In this document: positions 7,899-17,306 of the stretch, one piece after another
Position numbering within the stretch: the first letter of the stretch is position 1
How the letters are laid out: each line of letters starts with the position of its first letter
From: Saccharicrinis sp963677655
GTDB lineage: Bacteria > Bacteroidota > Bacteroidia > Bacteroidales > Marinilabiliaceae
DNA: 64,000 bases
Assembly: GCA_963677655.1 (NCBI GenBank)
Contig: OY782088.1
Direction: 5' to 3' (one strand)
Position numbers and translations under genes: made by a program
Notes under the pieces: model-generated
Database searches by the model: none
Told to the model about the DNA's origin: nothing
What the model saw: the letters and a program-made list of their open reading frames with translations, nothing else

Positions 7899-8999
7899 TC
7901 AAACACTTTCTTTAATTAAAGGAATTGTTAATGATACAACAAACACATCATCTTCGCTAACCATTTTCAAGTCAGCTTTATCTCCATAAATTAAATCCAA
8001 ACGTTTTTTAATATTAGCTACACCAACGCCACCTTTTACAGATTCATCTCCATTTTGCCTTTTAGGAATACTGTTTCTACATTCAAAAATTACCTTATCC
8101 TTCTCTGATTTCAGAAATATCTTAATAAAAGATTTCTCACGATAACTAACTCCATGTTTAAATGCATTCTCTATAAATGGTATAAACAGTAATGGTGGAA
8201 TATTAAAATTTGAAACTATCTCAGATATATTTACATCCAATTCAACTTTCGATGTTAATCTTTGCCTCATTAAATCAATATAATTCTGGTTAAATTCAAA
8301 TTCCTTACTCAGTTCAATTGTCTTAATATCCGATTCATAAATTAAATACCTCATTAATCCGGACAATTTTTCAACTGACTTTTGAGCCTTATTGCTATCA
8401 ATCGCAATTAGTGCATAAATATTATTTAATGCATTAAAAAAGAAGTGCGGACTAATTTGATTCTTAAGAAAAGCCAATTCTGTATCCTGGTGTGCTTTTT
8501 CTTTTTCTTGCTGAATCTTTTCGTTTTGTTTTACTCTTTTTACAATAGCTGCACCAGTACTAGATGTTAAGACTAATATTAAGAAAAAGAAATTATCAAT
8601 AATTTTTGGATTAAAAAAAGACGATTTATGCTCATCAGGGCCAAGATGAAGATCCTTAATTGGTTTTGGCAAATCTTTCATATCCATTTTTACTCTCAAT
8701 TCTTCAATTGCCAATAATTCATAAAATAAATATGAAAGTAGGAGGATAATAAATGCAAATAATATTAATACAAGAAAAAAATAAACCTTCTTTTTGGAAA
8801 AATATAACCTTGGAACCAGGAAAAAATAATTTACGTAAAAAGCTATTATCATAAAAAACATCTGATAATAGTAACTATATCTCCAGAAAGCTAAATGTTC
8901 ATCTGATCTGTCAAATACAAATAAAGGTAGCAACAGAACAAACATTACTGCTACGAAGTGAGGTAGCCAGTTTGATATTTTTGATTTTGAAAGCTGCAT
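7899..8999 (-). CDS. LytS-type sensor histidine kinase
   Basis: This 366-residue kinase has four membrane helices (about 11-30, 43-63, 72-96 and 136-155), a short coiled coil, and the His_kinase motif QISPHFFFNALNNIY with phospho-acceptor H185. A HATPase domain follows (IENAFKHG, GVGVANIKKRL). It has no large periplasmic sensor domain, so it likely senses a membrane signal or the transporter itself. It lies 132 nt upstream of the LytTR regulator and is separated from the permease by a 122-nt spacer with a strong hairpin. Confidence 0.92.
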   Translation of the reverse strand: MQLSKSKISNWLPHFVAVMFVLLLPLFVFDRSDEHLAFWRYSYYYQMFFMIIAFYVNYFFLVPRLYFSKKKVYFFLVLILFAFIILLLSYLFYELLAIEELRVKMDMKDLPKPIKDLHLGPDEHKSSFFNPKIIDNFFFLILVLTSSTGAAIVKRVKQNEKIQQEKEKAHQDTELAFLKNQISPHFFFNALNNIYALIAIDSNKAQKSVEKLSGLMRYLIYESDIKTIELSKEFEFNQNYIDLMRQRLTSKVELDVNISEIVSNFNIPPLLFIPFIENAFKHGVSYREKSFIKIFLKSEKDKVIFECRNSIPKRQNGDESVKGGVGVANIKKRLDLIYGDKADLKMVSEDDVFVVSLTIPLIKESV

Positions 9000-9043
9000 G
9001 GCTTAAAGATAATGTTTCTTTTAAAAAATTTTGTAACATATAA

Positions 9044-9090
9044 TGCTATTGCTGACAAACGAGTTAAACTCAAATTTGTCAACAATAGCA
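9044..9090 (-). terminator. Strong hairpin between permease and kinase genes
   Basis: TGCTATTG at 9044-9051 pairs with CAATAGCA at 9083-9090, and TGACAAA at 9053-9059 with TTTGTCA at 9075-9081. A smaller palindrome (GAGTTAAACTC) lies in the loop. There is no direct T run, so it may be a processing or pause site rather than a simple terminator. Confidence 0.45.
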
Positions 9091-9121
9091 TTTCAATACC
9101 CAATCATTATATTTTTATCAA

Positions 9122-10342
9122 TTATTCATGTCGCAATGCTACAATTGGATCTAAGGCAGCTGCCTTACGGGCAGGATACCATCCAAAAAATACTCCAATA
9201 AAGGTACATACCATAAATGATAGTATTACAGAACCTTTTGTAACTAATATTGGCCAGTTCATTAAACCTTGAACAGTATAGGATATTGCATACCCCATTA
9301 ACACACCAATTAATCCGCCTAATACACTCAGCAAAATAGCCTCCATTAGAAATTGCAACAGGATATCCTTTCCCTTCCCTCCAATAGCTAAACGTAAACC
9401 TATTTCACGGGTACGCTCAGTTACCGATACAAACATAATATTCATAATACCAATACCTCCCACTAGTAATGATATTGCAGATATAGCACCCAGTAGAATT
9501 AACATCATTTCTGATATAGAACTAAAATTACTGATCAATTCTTCCTGAGTTCTAATTTCAAAGTCATTATCTTCTGCGTCTTTCAACTTATGAGAAGTAC
9601 GTAACACTTCTTCAATACTAGCTGTAGTCTCATCTATATTATCTTCAGAAGTAGCAGACATTACAATAGCTCGTAAATAGGTTTGGCGTGTAATACGTTT
9701 CATAATTGTGGTGTATGGAGCTAATAATACATCATCCTGATCTTGGCCAAATGTATTATCCCCTTTCTCTTTTAGTATTCCAATTACTTTAAAAGGAATA
9801 CTATTGAAACGTATGTTTTGACCAATAGGCTCTACTCCTTCACCAAATATATTATCGACCACAGTTTGTCCTATAACACAAACCTTTGCTGCACTTTTAA
9901 TTTCCTGAGTTGTATAAAATCTACCAGTTGCAACCTCGTACTTTTTGATATATGCAAAATCTTCATTCCCTCCAATTATAGTTGTAGGCCAGTTATTTGA
10001 ACCATAAACCAATTGTCCGGAACTTTGTATCTCCGGAGAAACTGCATTGACTAATTCACAATTCTTTTTAAGATAGGTTACATCCTTTTCTTTTAAAGTT
10101 TGTGACTCTGTTCTGCCCATATGTACACCACCTCTGTTCATACTAGCTGGCATTACATTAATCAGGTTAGTACCCATTGCAGATATCTTTGATTTAATGC
10201 TTTCATTAGATCCCTGACCAATAGCTAACATTGTAATCACAGCTCCTACACCAATTACGATTCCCAACATAGTTAAGAATGATCGCAATTTATTTCGTTT
10301 AATAGCAGCTATCGCTATTTTAAAAAGATTTACAAACTTCAT
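9122..10342 (-). CDS. MacB-type ABC transporter permease
   Basis: This 406-residue protein has the MacB topology: an N-terminal membrane helix (about 21-41), a periplasmic MacB_PCD domain of about 230 residues, and a C-terminal FtsX domain with three helices. The FtsX blocks NIMFVSVTERTREIGLR and GWYPARKAAALDPIVALRHE are clear. With the ATPase and adaptor of the same cluster it forms a mechanotransmission-type pump that moves periplasmic substrates through a TolC-like channel. GGAG lies directly before the ATG. A rho-independent terminator stands between it and the ATPase gene, so read-through or a separate promoter is needed for its expression. Confidence 0.93.
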   Translation of the reverse strand: MKFVNLFKIAIAAIKRNKLRSFLTMLGIVIGVGAVITMLAIGQGSNESIKSKISAMGTNLINVMPASMNRGGVHMGRTESQTLKEKDVTYLKKNCELVNAVSPEIQSSGQLVYGSNNWPTTIIGGNEDFAYIKKYEVATGRFYTTQEIKSAAKVCVIGQTVVDNIFGEGVEPIGQNIRFNSIPFKVIGILKEKGDNTFGQDQDDVLLAPYTTIMKRITRQTYLRAIVMSATSEDNIDETTASIEEVLRTSHKLKDAEDNDFEIRTQEELISNFSSISEMMLILLGAISAISLLVGGIGIMNIMFVSVTERTREIGLRLAIGGKGKDILLQFLMEAILLSVLGGLIGVLMGYAISYTVQGLMNWPILVTKGSVILSFMVCTFIGVFFGWYPARKAAALDPIVALRHE

Positions 10343-10420
10343 CTCCTTTTGTATTAAAATTTAATTATCAAGGCCTGATCTCATCATTTAATAACTTATT
10401 ACAGTTTGTGAGAAAAAAAA

Positions 10421-10460
10421 GGGGCAGCTGTTACCTGGTAACATTTAATTTCACTGCCCC
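10421..10460 (-). terminator. Rho-independent terminator inside the efflux cluster
   Basis: On the minus strand GGGGCAG (10460-10454) pairs with CTGCCCC (10427-10421), followed by eight or more T (10420-10412). An inner GTTACC/GGTAAC stem lies at 10430-10442. It sits after the ATPase gene and before the permease gene, so it can limit or attenuate transcription into the downstream half of the cluster. Confidence 0.85.
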
Positions 10461-10479
10461 TTTCACCCTAACTACCAAA

Positions 10480-11235
10480 TCAATTTAAAATATAATCTTC
10501 GTTTTGTAATTCCAAAATGGCCTGACTTGCACTTGCTCTATTCTCAGTGGCAACATCTTTAATCACCTGTCCATCTCGAAACACAATATTCCTTTTTGTA
10601 AACTTTGCAATATCAGGCTCGTGAGTCACAAAACCTATTGTAATACCTTTTTCGTTCAACTCCTGAAACAAAGCCATAATCTCAAATGAGGTACGCGAAT
10701 CTAAGTTACCTGTAGCCTCATCTGCCAGAATGATTACCGGATCATTAACTATTGATCTGGCAATAGCAACGCGTTGTTGCTGTCCCCCGGACATCTGATT
10801 AGACAAGTGCTTCATCCTGTCTTTAAGCCCAACTGCAATTAAAGCCTGTTCTGCTTTCTCACGACGCAGTTTGTTATTGATTGATGGATTGTATAACAAT
10901 GGTAATTCAACATTTTCTATAGCACTGGTTCGTGGTAGCAAATTATATGATTGAAATACAAAACCTATCTTAGAACTTCTAATGTCAGCAAGCTGATTCT
11001 TCTTTAATGTTTTTACGTTCACTCCATCCAATAAATAATCACCTTCTGAAGCTTTATCTAAACAGCCTAAAATATTTAACAATGTAGATTTACCTGACCC
11101 ACTAGTACCCATAATGGCCACAAACTCCTTCTGATAAATTGTTAAGTCAACGCCTCTAAGTGCTCTTACCGTTTCCTCACCTACCTGATAATTTTTATAT
11201 AGGTTCTTTATCTCTATAATTTTTTTATTTCCCAT
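10480..11235 (-). CDS. MacB/LolD-type ABC transporter ATP-binding protein
   Basis: This 251-residue ATPase has Walker A GTSGSGKST (43-51), Q-loop FVFQSYNLLPRTSA, signature MSGGQQQRVAIARS (148-161), Walker B VIILADEAT and H-loop FVTHEPD. It belongs to the MacB/LolD group that powers MacB-fold permeases. In Escherichia coli MacB the ATPase and permease are fused; here they are separate genes, as is common in Bacteroidota. It lies 45 nt after the adaptor gene. Confidence 0.95.
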   Translation of the reverse strand: MGNKKIIEIKNLYKNYQVGEETVRALRGVDLTIYQKEFVAIMGTSGSGKSTLLNILGCLDKASEGDYLLDGVNVKTLKKNQLADIRSSKIGFVFQSYNLLPRTSAIENVELPLLYNPSINNKLRREKAEQALIAVGLKDRMKHLSNQMSGGQQQRVAIARSIVNDPVIILADEATGNLDSRTSFEIMALFQELNEKGITIGFVTHEPDIAKFTKRNIVFRDGQVIKDVATENRASASQAILELQNEDYILN

Positions 11236-11280
11236 GACAATGCTTTTTGAAGATTAAAACTCATCCTTTGCAATCCAATC

Positions 11281-12621
11281 CTACATTGGAGGAGGTCCTC
11301 CAGGGCCACCTTTTTTATCCTTATGCTGAGGCACAAACGGACTTGATTCATCCTCTTCTTCCGTCTCCTGCTCCACTTCTTCCTTTACGCCTTTTTCAAT
11401 AGAAGTTACTATTTCATCACCTTCATTTAAACCAGAAAGAATTTCAACCTGTGTACCGTCATTAATTCCTATTTCAATTCTGGCAGGATGTATCATTTCC
11501 CCTTGTTTTACCCAAACAGTTTTCATAGAACTATTGCTTTCATCCATTCCCATTCCCGGAGGAGGGCCAGGCATTCCGCCATCCTGCATATTTGGACCGC
11601 CTTCTCCCATTTGAGGACCACCTTCTCCTGGAGGAGGCATCATCTCACCTTGAGGCATTGATTTCATCATTTCTTCCATCACCTCTTGATCCGGAGAAAA
11701 ACGTAATGCTTTTCCTGCTGCTAACAATACATCATTAGCCTCTTCCACATAAGCAGTGATACTTGCTGTCATCCCCGGCTTTAATTTCATTTCAGGATTT
11801 TCAACCGTTACAATCACGGTATAAGTAATTACATTTGAATCTTCATTTGGCTGTAATCTGATTTCAGAGATTGAACCTTTAAATGTATCATCTGGAAATG
11901 CATCAACTGTAAAATCTACATTCTGTCCTACTTTAACCATACCTATATCAGCCTCATCTACATCAGCTTCTACTTGCATTACACTTAAATCGTTTGTTAT
12001 AGTATATAGTTCAGGAGTACTCATACTTGCTGCAACAGTTTGCCCTTCTTCAACCGCACGGTTTAGTACAATTCCGTCAATAGGAGAATAAATGTTTGCA
12101 TATCCAAGATTACGTTGTGCTTTTTCAACATTAGCTTTGGCTGATTTTAAACTTGCTTTAGTTAATTTATAGTTATAAATAGCCTCATCATAATCGCTTT
12201 GGGATAAAACACCTTTATCAAACAAAGTCTTCATACGAGCAAGATTCTTCTCTTGATACTCATATTCAGCAGCAGCTCTGTCCGACTCAGCTTCAGCTGT
12301 TTCTAGAGAAGATATTAGAGTTGATCTGTCTAACTCTGCAATCAATTGTCCTTTTTTCACTTCAGAGTTAAAATCAACATATAATTTTTCAATTACACCC
12401 GATACCTGAGTACCAACCTCAACAGTATTTGTTGCTTCCAATGTTCCTGTAGCCGTAATCGTATTACTAATCGATCCACGTTCTACGTTTGCTGTTTCAA
12501 TAACATATCCGGCACTACTTGTATTTGTAAACGAATAGGTTAATATAGCTGCTAATATAAAGCATGAAACAACTGCATAAATAATGATCTTTCTTCGTTT
12601 CATATTTTTAAATTTTCTCAA
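11281..12621 (-). CDS. MacA-like periplasmic adaptor (HlyD/RND fold)
   Basis: This 446-residue adaptor has an N-terminal membrane anchor (about 11-30), a lipoyl half-motif (TVEVGTQVSGVIEKLYVDFN), an alpha-helical hairpin (about 100-170), the second lipoyl half (IYSPIDGIVLNR) and beta-barrel domains. It bridges the MacB-type permease and the TolC-like channel. It is unusual in carrying a Met/Gly/Pro-rich insert at residues 311-362 and an acidic C-terminus ending in a GGPGGPPPM tail. The family normally has about 370-400 residues, and the insert explains most of the excess. The start could also be the Met at residue 7 (12603). Confidence 0.92.
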   Translation of the reverse strand: MRKFKNMKRRKIIIYAVVSCFILAAILTYSFTNTSSAGYVIETANVERGSISNTITATGTLEATNTVEVGTQVSGVIEKLYVDFNSEVKKGQLIAELDRSTLISSLETAEAESDRAAAEYEYQEKNLARMKTLFDKGVLSQSDYDEAIYNYKLTKASLKSAKANVEKAQRNLGYANIYSPIDGIVLNRAVEEGQTVAASMSTPELYTITNDLSVMQVEADVDEADIGMVKVGQNVDFTVDAFPDDTFKGSISEIRLQPNEDSNVITYTVIVTVENPEMKLKPGMTASITAYVEEANDVLLAAGKALRFSPDQEVMEEMMKSMPQGEMMPPPGEGGPQMGEGGPNMQDGGMPGPPPGMGMDESNSSMKTVWVKQGEMIHPARIEIGINDGTQVEILSGLNEGDEIVTSIEKGVKEEVEQETEEEDESSPFVPQHKDKKGGPGGPPPM

Positions 12622-12688
12622 CCGTTTTAAAAATGCAATTTATAATTACACACATATCACTTTAATTATTTGCTCTGGTCATGCCAGT

Positions 12689-14014
12689 TTAGAACCCTAT
12701 TTGGTTTCCCATATAATATTCAATGATCTCATTTTGTAATATCAGATCATATTTCGCTCTAGTCAGATTATTTTCTGCTGTTGATAAGTTATTTTTTGAA
12801 GTGATAAAATCTACAGAACTCAACAATCCTTGTGAAAACATTTCCTGGGCAAGCTTATATGATTCTTGCTCAGCCTCATATTGTTCTTTGTATGACAGAT
12901 AAGCACTATTTGCAGTTTGTCCATCAGTACATGCCTGTTCTATTGATTTTCGTAAGTTGTTTTTAATATCTATCAAATTGTATTGGTTATTATCACGTGC
13001 AATAACGGCTTGTTTTACTTGATTTTTAACCTCTTTTCTTTGATAAATCGGAATACTTAGCGACAATCCCAATGTAGGAGTTATCCTATTTGACAATTGC
13101 TCACTAAAATTGACGCTCAATGAATTACTATAAGCACTTTGCAAGCTACCACTTAATGATAAACTTGGCATTGCATTTACTTTTGCCAATTGAATATCAA
13201 TCTCTGAACTTTGTAAATCGTACTCTGCAGTTTTAACGCTTGGTTGAATACCCAGTGCCACATTATAAACTGTAGAAGGATCGTACTCTTCATTTAATTT
13301 CAAGAGAGTTTCTGAATTCGGATCTGTAATGTCGAACGAATTAGATACCGGCATATTCATGGTTTGCATCAAGCTTACCAAGTTAATCCTCAAATCACTT
13401 TTTGCCTGAACCAATGACGCTTTATCCGAAGCATACTGAGATCTGATATTAAAATAATCAGCAGGTGATAATACTCCGGCTTCTCTTTTAATTGTAGCTT
13501 CTTCCAATTGTTTTTCTGAAGCTTCCAGTTGTGATTCATAATTTTTAACCTGCTCCTTAGCTTGCAAAATTGATATATAATCCGATAAAACATCTAAGCT
13601 TAATAACTCTTGCTCAGTTTTAATATCTGTTTCAGCAGCAGATAAGTTAATCTTTCCCTGAATAATTGAGTTCCTGATTTTTGTACCATTATACAAAGTA
13701 AGATTTGAACTTAAAGCTACACTTGTACCTGTATTATCTTCTCTATCCCAATTAGCATTTGTACTATTGTATGAGCTACTGCTACTCCAACTTTCGCTGG
13801 CAGATAAAGATAAATTTGGTCCTCGTTCTGCTTTTCTTTGCTCTAATTCTGAAGTTTGACTAAGAACCTCATTATTAGCTCGTCCTATTGTAGTACTGTT
13901 TTCTAACGCATAATTTATGCAATCATCTAATGAAAACAGCTTTTCCTGAGAATTTGCAGGTATTACCATCATACCCATCAAAAACACAAAATATAATTTT
14001 AAAATCGCCTTCAT
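12689..14014 (-). CDS. TolC-like outer membrane efflux protein
   Basis: This 441-residue protein starts with a signal peptide (MKAILKLYFVFLMGMMVIPA, then NSQ), followed by two OEP repeats rich in long helices (YDLQSSEIDIQLAKVNAMPS, LARAKYDL-like blocks). It forms the trimeric exit duct for the pump encoded downstream. An in-frame start 60 nt upstream would put 20 polar residues before the signal peptide, so I choose 14014. It is the first gene of the efflux cluster. Confidence 0.92.
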   Translation of the reverse strand: MKAILKLYFVFLMGMMVIPANSQEKLFSLDDCINYALENSTTIGRANNEVLSQTSELEQRKAERGPNLSLSASESWSSSSSYNSTNANWDREDNTGTSVALSSNLTLYNGTKIRNSIIQGKINLSAAETDIKTEQELLSLDVLSDYISILQAKEQVKNYESQLEASEKQLEEATIKREAGVLSPADYFNIRSQYASDKASLVQAKSDLRINLVSLMQTMNMPVSNSFDITDPNSETLLKLNEEYDPSTVYNVALGIQPSVKTAEYDLQSSEIDIQLAKVNAMPSLSLSGSLQSAYSNSLSVNFSEQLSNRITPTLGLSLSIPIYQRKEVKNQVKQAVIARDNNQYNLIDIKNNLRKSIEQACTDGQTANSAYLSYKEQYEAEQESYKLAQEMFSQGLLSSVDFITSKNNLSTAENNLTRAKYDLILQNEIIEYYMGNQIGF

Positions 14015-14184
14015 TCTAATCTCTTTATGATTGATTAACAGTACAAATTTTTCACTTTTATTTGCCTGAATCAATTCATTTAGACGATTGGAATATTATT
14101 TTAGAAGAATGGTAAATATTTACCGATAAATGAAAATGAAGAATTGATGATATTTTAGTGTAATTTAAACAAAACAGTAGTATA

Positions 14185-16086
14185 TCATTCTATTATTGGA
14201 ATCTGAAGAGTTACTCTCGTTCCTTTTTTAACCTCGCTATTTATTGAAAATTGAATATTCTTTCTATGTTCCTTTTTAAACAACTTAATACGCTGCTTAA
14301 AAATATCCAATGCCATGGAATGATGATTTTTATTTGATGTATTATTTATATCAAAGCCCTTACCATTATCTGTTACAATAACTTTTAGTAATTCATTCCT
14401 GTCCTCAATAGCAATTGAAATTTTACCCATATAATCGATTCCCTTTAAACCGTGCTTAATTGCATTTTCAACAAAGGGTTGTATTAACATGGGAGGAATA
14501 TTTATGAATTCTGTTTCCAAATCTTCTGAGTAATCAAACGAATAATCAAAATTGCTATTCATTCGCATTCTCTCTAACTCAATATAATTGGTTAAGCTTT
14601 TGATCTCCTCATCTAAAGTAATTATCTCAGTTGCTGAATGTTCAAGAATAGATCTGGTTAAAGACGCAAAATTACCCAAATATCCAGCAGCTTTCTTAGT
14701 TTCATTTCTCAGCATAAAACTTTGAATACTTCCCAATGCATTAAATAAGAAATGAGGATTCATTTGAGACCTTAACAATTGTTGACGCAATTGCTCCTGC
14801 TTTTGCTCATTTTGCTTTTTTCTACGATAATAGATCAATGTTCCCAGAAGTAACACTAAAAATAAGGATACAGATATGGCAACAAATAATTCATTACGTT
14901 GCGTTTTAATTTTATTTTCGGCAGACAACAACTCTATCTGTTGTTCTTTCTTTTCTGTTTCATATTTAGCTTCAAGATCTTCAATATTTTTTAGATGAGT
15001 TTCTTTATCTAAGCTTTCTTTATGAGTATTAAGAGAATCGTTCCAACACAAAGCTTCTTTATAATTCCCTAGTTCTTTATTTAATGAAACCAAGAGTTTT
15101 AAACAATCTGTTTTTAATGTTGGATAATACTGAATATGTTCATTTACAATACTGGATTCTGCTAAATTTAATGCTTCAGCATTTCTTTTCAGCTCTTGCA
15201 GTAAATCAGCTTTGGTAATTTCAGTAGCGAGCAAAAAATAAGGTACTCCTCCAAAATAAGGAATAGATTGTGATACCATATCCAGTGCTTTTTCCGGTTC
15301 TTTGTTATCCTGATGTACTAATGCACTATTTATTAATGCAATTCCTACTCCTTGATGATGATCTTCAATTTCACTCTTTATTTTTAACGTATCATAATAC
15401 ATCAAGGCCTGTGCATAATCTCCTTTTTCATGAAAAATTTGTCCAAGATTATTATATATCATAATCACTGCATCAATAGATGCACACTGGTCAACATTAA
15501 TCAAATTGTATGCTTTCTTTGTATACTCTACCCATTTTAGTGTATCACCAATCTCCATAAAGATTTCAGCCACTGTCATGTAATCAAAACAAATATCATT
15601 AAGACGTTTATCTTCTTCCCGAATCTTTATGGCGCTTAGTGCATGTTCAATAGCCAAAGTTGGTTTTCCTTCAGAGTTGTAATTACCACTAATATTGATT
15701 TGAAGTGTTGATAACAATTCCCGATTATCTATTTTTCCCACACTCTCTAATCCTTCCCGATACATGGCGGTTGATCCCTTATAATCACCTATCTCCCATA
15801 AAACACTTCCTAAATAATTTGAAATCGAAGCTATCCATTGATCATTTCTAATATCTCTGGCCTTTTCAAGAGCTAATCTTAACTTATCTTTAGAATCTTC
15901 AATGCGTCCATTCTCATCAAGCCATACACCATAATCGTATATAGCCTTTACTCTTTCAATACTTCTATCCGGCGTACGTGATATAGTGTTCCTAAAACCT
16001 GCATCTTCACTATCAATTGGATCAGCAGAGATATTTATAAATGGAGTAATGAGAATGTAAGTAAATAGAAGAAGGTTCTTAATCAT
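14185..16086 (-). CDS. TPR-type LytS-family sensor histidine kinase
   Basis: This 633-residue protein has a signal peptide, a periplasmic array of TPR units (about 45-365), a short coiled coil, one membrane helix (about 400-420), and a His_kinase/HATPase output with QMNPHFLFNALGSIQ (phospho-acceptor H445), IQPFVENAIKHG and DNGKGFD. There is no DNA-binding domain and no LytTR partner directly beside it. It lies upstream of the efflux cluster on the same strand. It may signal to the LytTR regulator of that cluster or to a distant one. Confidence 0.9.
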   Translation of the reverse strand: MIKNLLLFTYILITPFINISADPIDSEDAGFRNTISRTPDRSIERVKAIYDYGVWLDENGRIEDSKDKLRLALEKARDIRNDQWIASISNYLGSVLWEIGDYKGSTAMYREGLESVGKIDNRELLSTLQINISGNYNSEGKPTLAIEHALSAIKIREEDKRLNDICFDYMTVAEIFMEIGDTLKWVEYTKKAYNLINVDQCASIDAVIMIYNNLGQIFHEKGDYAQALMYYDTLKIKSEIEDHHQGVGIALINSALVHQDNKEPEKALDMVSQSIPYFGGVPYFLLATEITKADLLQELKRNAEALNLAESSIVNEHIQYYPTLKTDCLKLLVSLNKELGNYKEALCWNDSLNTHKESLDKETHLKNIEDLEAKYETEKKEQQIELLSAENKIKTQRNELFVAISVSLFLVLLLGTLIYYRRKKQNEQKQEQLRQQLLRSQMNPHFLFNALGSIQSFMLRNETKKAAGYLGNFASLTRSILEHSATEIITLDEEIKSLTNYIELERMRMNSNFDYSFDYSEDLETEFINIPPMLIQPFVENAIKHGLKGIDYMGKISIAIEDRNELLKVIVTDNGKGFDINNTSNKNHHSMALDIFKQRIKLFKKEHRKNIQFSINSEVKKGTRVTLQIPIIE

Positions 16087-16234
16087 AATTTATAGCTAAT
16101 GAGAATAGAGATTCAATACTAAATCTGAGTTATCAGTTTTTTTGATACTGAATTGAAACCTTATTTCTTTGAAATAATCCTTCTAATAACAAAAGTACAG
16201 GGTTGGTTTATTTAAATAGATTTACATTAAAGGT

Positions 16235-16675
16235 TTATTTTTCAAGATATTGATCAGATGCAATGGAAAGTTTAGTGATAAAAGAACCTCCTTTATCCTG
16301 ATATTTATATGCAAAAGTTGTTTTATTATCACGGTATACTTTCATATCAGAATTTGTTCTAATATTTTTCAACACCATTGGATAAACATAATTTTTAAAG
16401 TCATCAATATTTACTGAATCAGATATTAAATTAACCAATGTATAGTTGTATTGTAAAACATTATTAGGCAATATACTAATACTATCTAATCTTGTTTCTC
16501 TATCTATCATTACCGGACATGTACTATTTAATTCATTTACATCTTGAGTGATTTTCTGATCAAAAGATTGTTGTGAAAAAACATATTGCATTACAAAATA
16601 GGATGCTACAAGTCCAACAACAATCCCTATTACAATTGAAATTCTCTTTTCTTTGTTTGTCTTACTGGTTGACAT
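16235..16675 (-). CDS. Membrane-anchored hypothetical protein, 146 residues
   Basis: I do not recognise this protein. A basic N-terminus is followed by one membrane helix (about 12-32, SIVIGIVVGLVASYFVMQYV), then a periplasmic domain of about 110 residues with a single Cys in STCPVMID and a YNYTLVNL block. The size and layout resemble small membrane-tethered proteins of Bacteroidota without known role. It lies 21 nt after the GyrI-like gene, so the two may be cotranscribed. Confidence 0.7.
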   Translation of the reverse strand: MSTSKTNKEKRISIVIGIVVGLVASYFVMQYVFSQQSFDQKITQDVNELNSTCPVMIDRETRLDSISILPNNVLQYNYTLVNLISDSVNIDDFKNYVYPMVLKNIRTNSDMKVYRDNKTTFAYKYQDKGGSFITKLSIASDQYLEK

Positions 16676-16696
16676 AAGTTTAGTATTTAATTTATG

Positions 16697-17200
16697 TTAT
16701 TTTTTAATTGGTATCCAGAATTCTTCTTCTGAATCAGGATCTTCACCTTTATATTTTTCACCCATTAAAGCAAAATGAGGTCTTGTATCCAATTTATAAT
16801 TAGAACCAGGGAACCATGATGAATAAATGTATTGAAAAAATTCTTGTGCCTCACTGGGTTTTCCTTTATACTTAAAAACCACATACAATCCTTTTGGAAT
16901 TACTAACTGACTCATGCCCTCAAGTATAAAATTAAAATCCTTTACCTCAACCGCTGCCCACTTTTCAAATTCAACATTTGGACTAAACGCTTTAAAAAAA
17001 GTAGTGTCATCAAATATTTCTACAGAATATAAATTGGAATTTAATCTATTTTGTATTTTCCCTATTAGTGGAGAGAAATGACGCCATAATTCAAATGTTC
17101 TATTTTGAGTAAGGGACATTCGCCTTTTCATTCCTATCAAAAGAATGTCATTAACAGATTCGATTCTTAGTTCTTGGGTATTATGGTCAGGATTCATCAA
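16697..17200 (-). CDS. GyrI-like effector-binding domain protein
   Basis: This 167-residue protein fits the GyrI/AraC-effector-binding fold: it opens with ELRIESVNDILLIGMKRRMS and includes FELWRHFSPLIGKIQN, GLYVVFKYKG and a C-terminal EEFWIPI strand, which is the usual end of the fold. Such stand-alone domains bind small hydrophobic or cationic molecules, or in some cases hydrolyse or sequester toxins. It has no DNA-binding part. It lies downstream of the MFS exporter and may share its transcript. The ATG at 17197 is equally possible as the start. Confidence 0.75.
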   Translation of the reverse strand: MMNPDHNTQELRIESVNDILLIGMKRRMSLTQNRTFELWRHFSPLIGKIQNRLNSNLYSVEIFDDTTFFKAFSPNVEFEKWAAVEVKDFNFILEGMSQLVIPKGLYVVFKYKGKPSEAQEFFQYIYSSWFPGSNYKLDTRPHFALMGEKYKGEDPDSEEEFWIPIKK

Positions 17201-17306
17201 AAATACATTAGAAAATCGGAACGGGAAGATACAATATTCTATTTATACTTGAGGTTTTTTTTGATGAAATTGTCATTTATTTAGAAATACATTACTTTCT
17301 TCACTT

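Noticed and set aside
16697..17200. Full AraC-type regulator
   Set aside because: Only the GyrI-like effector domain is present; there is no helix-turn-helix region.
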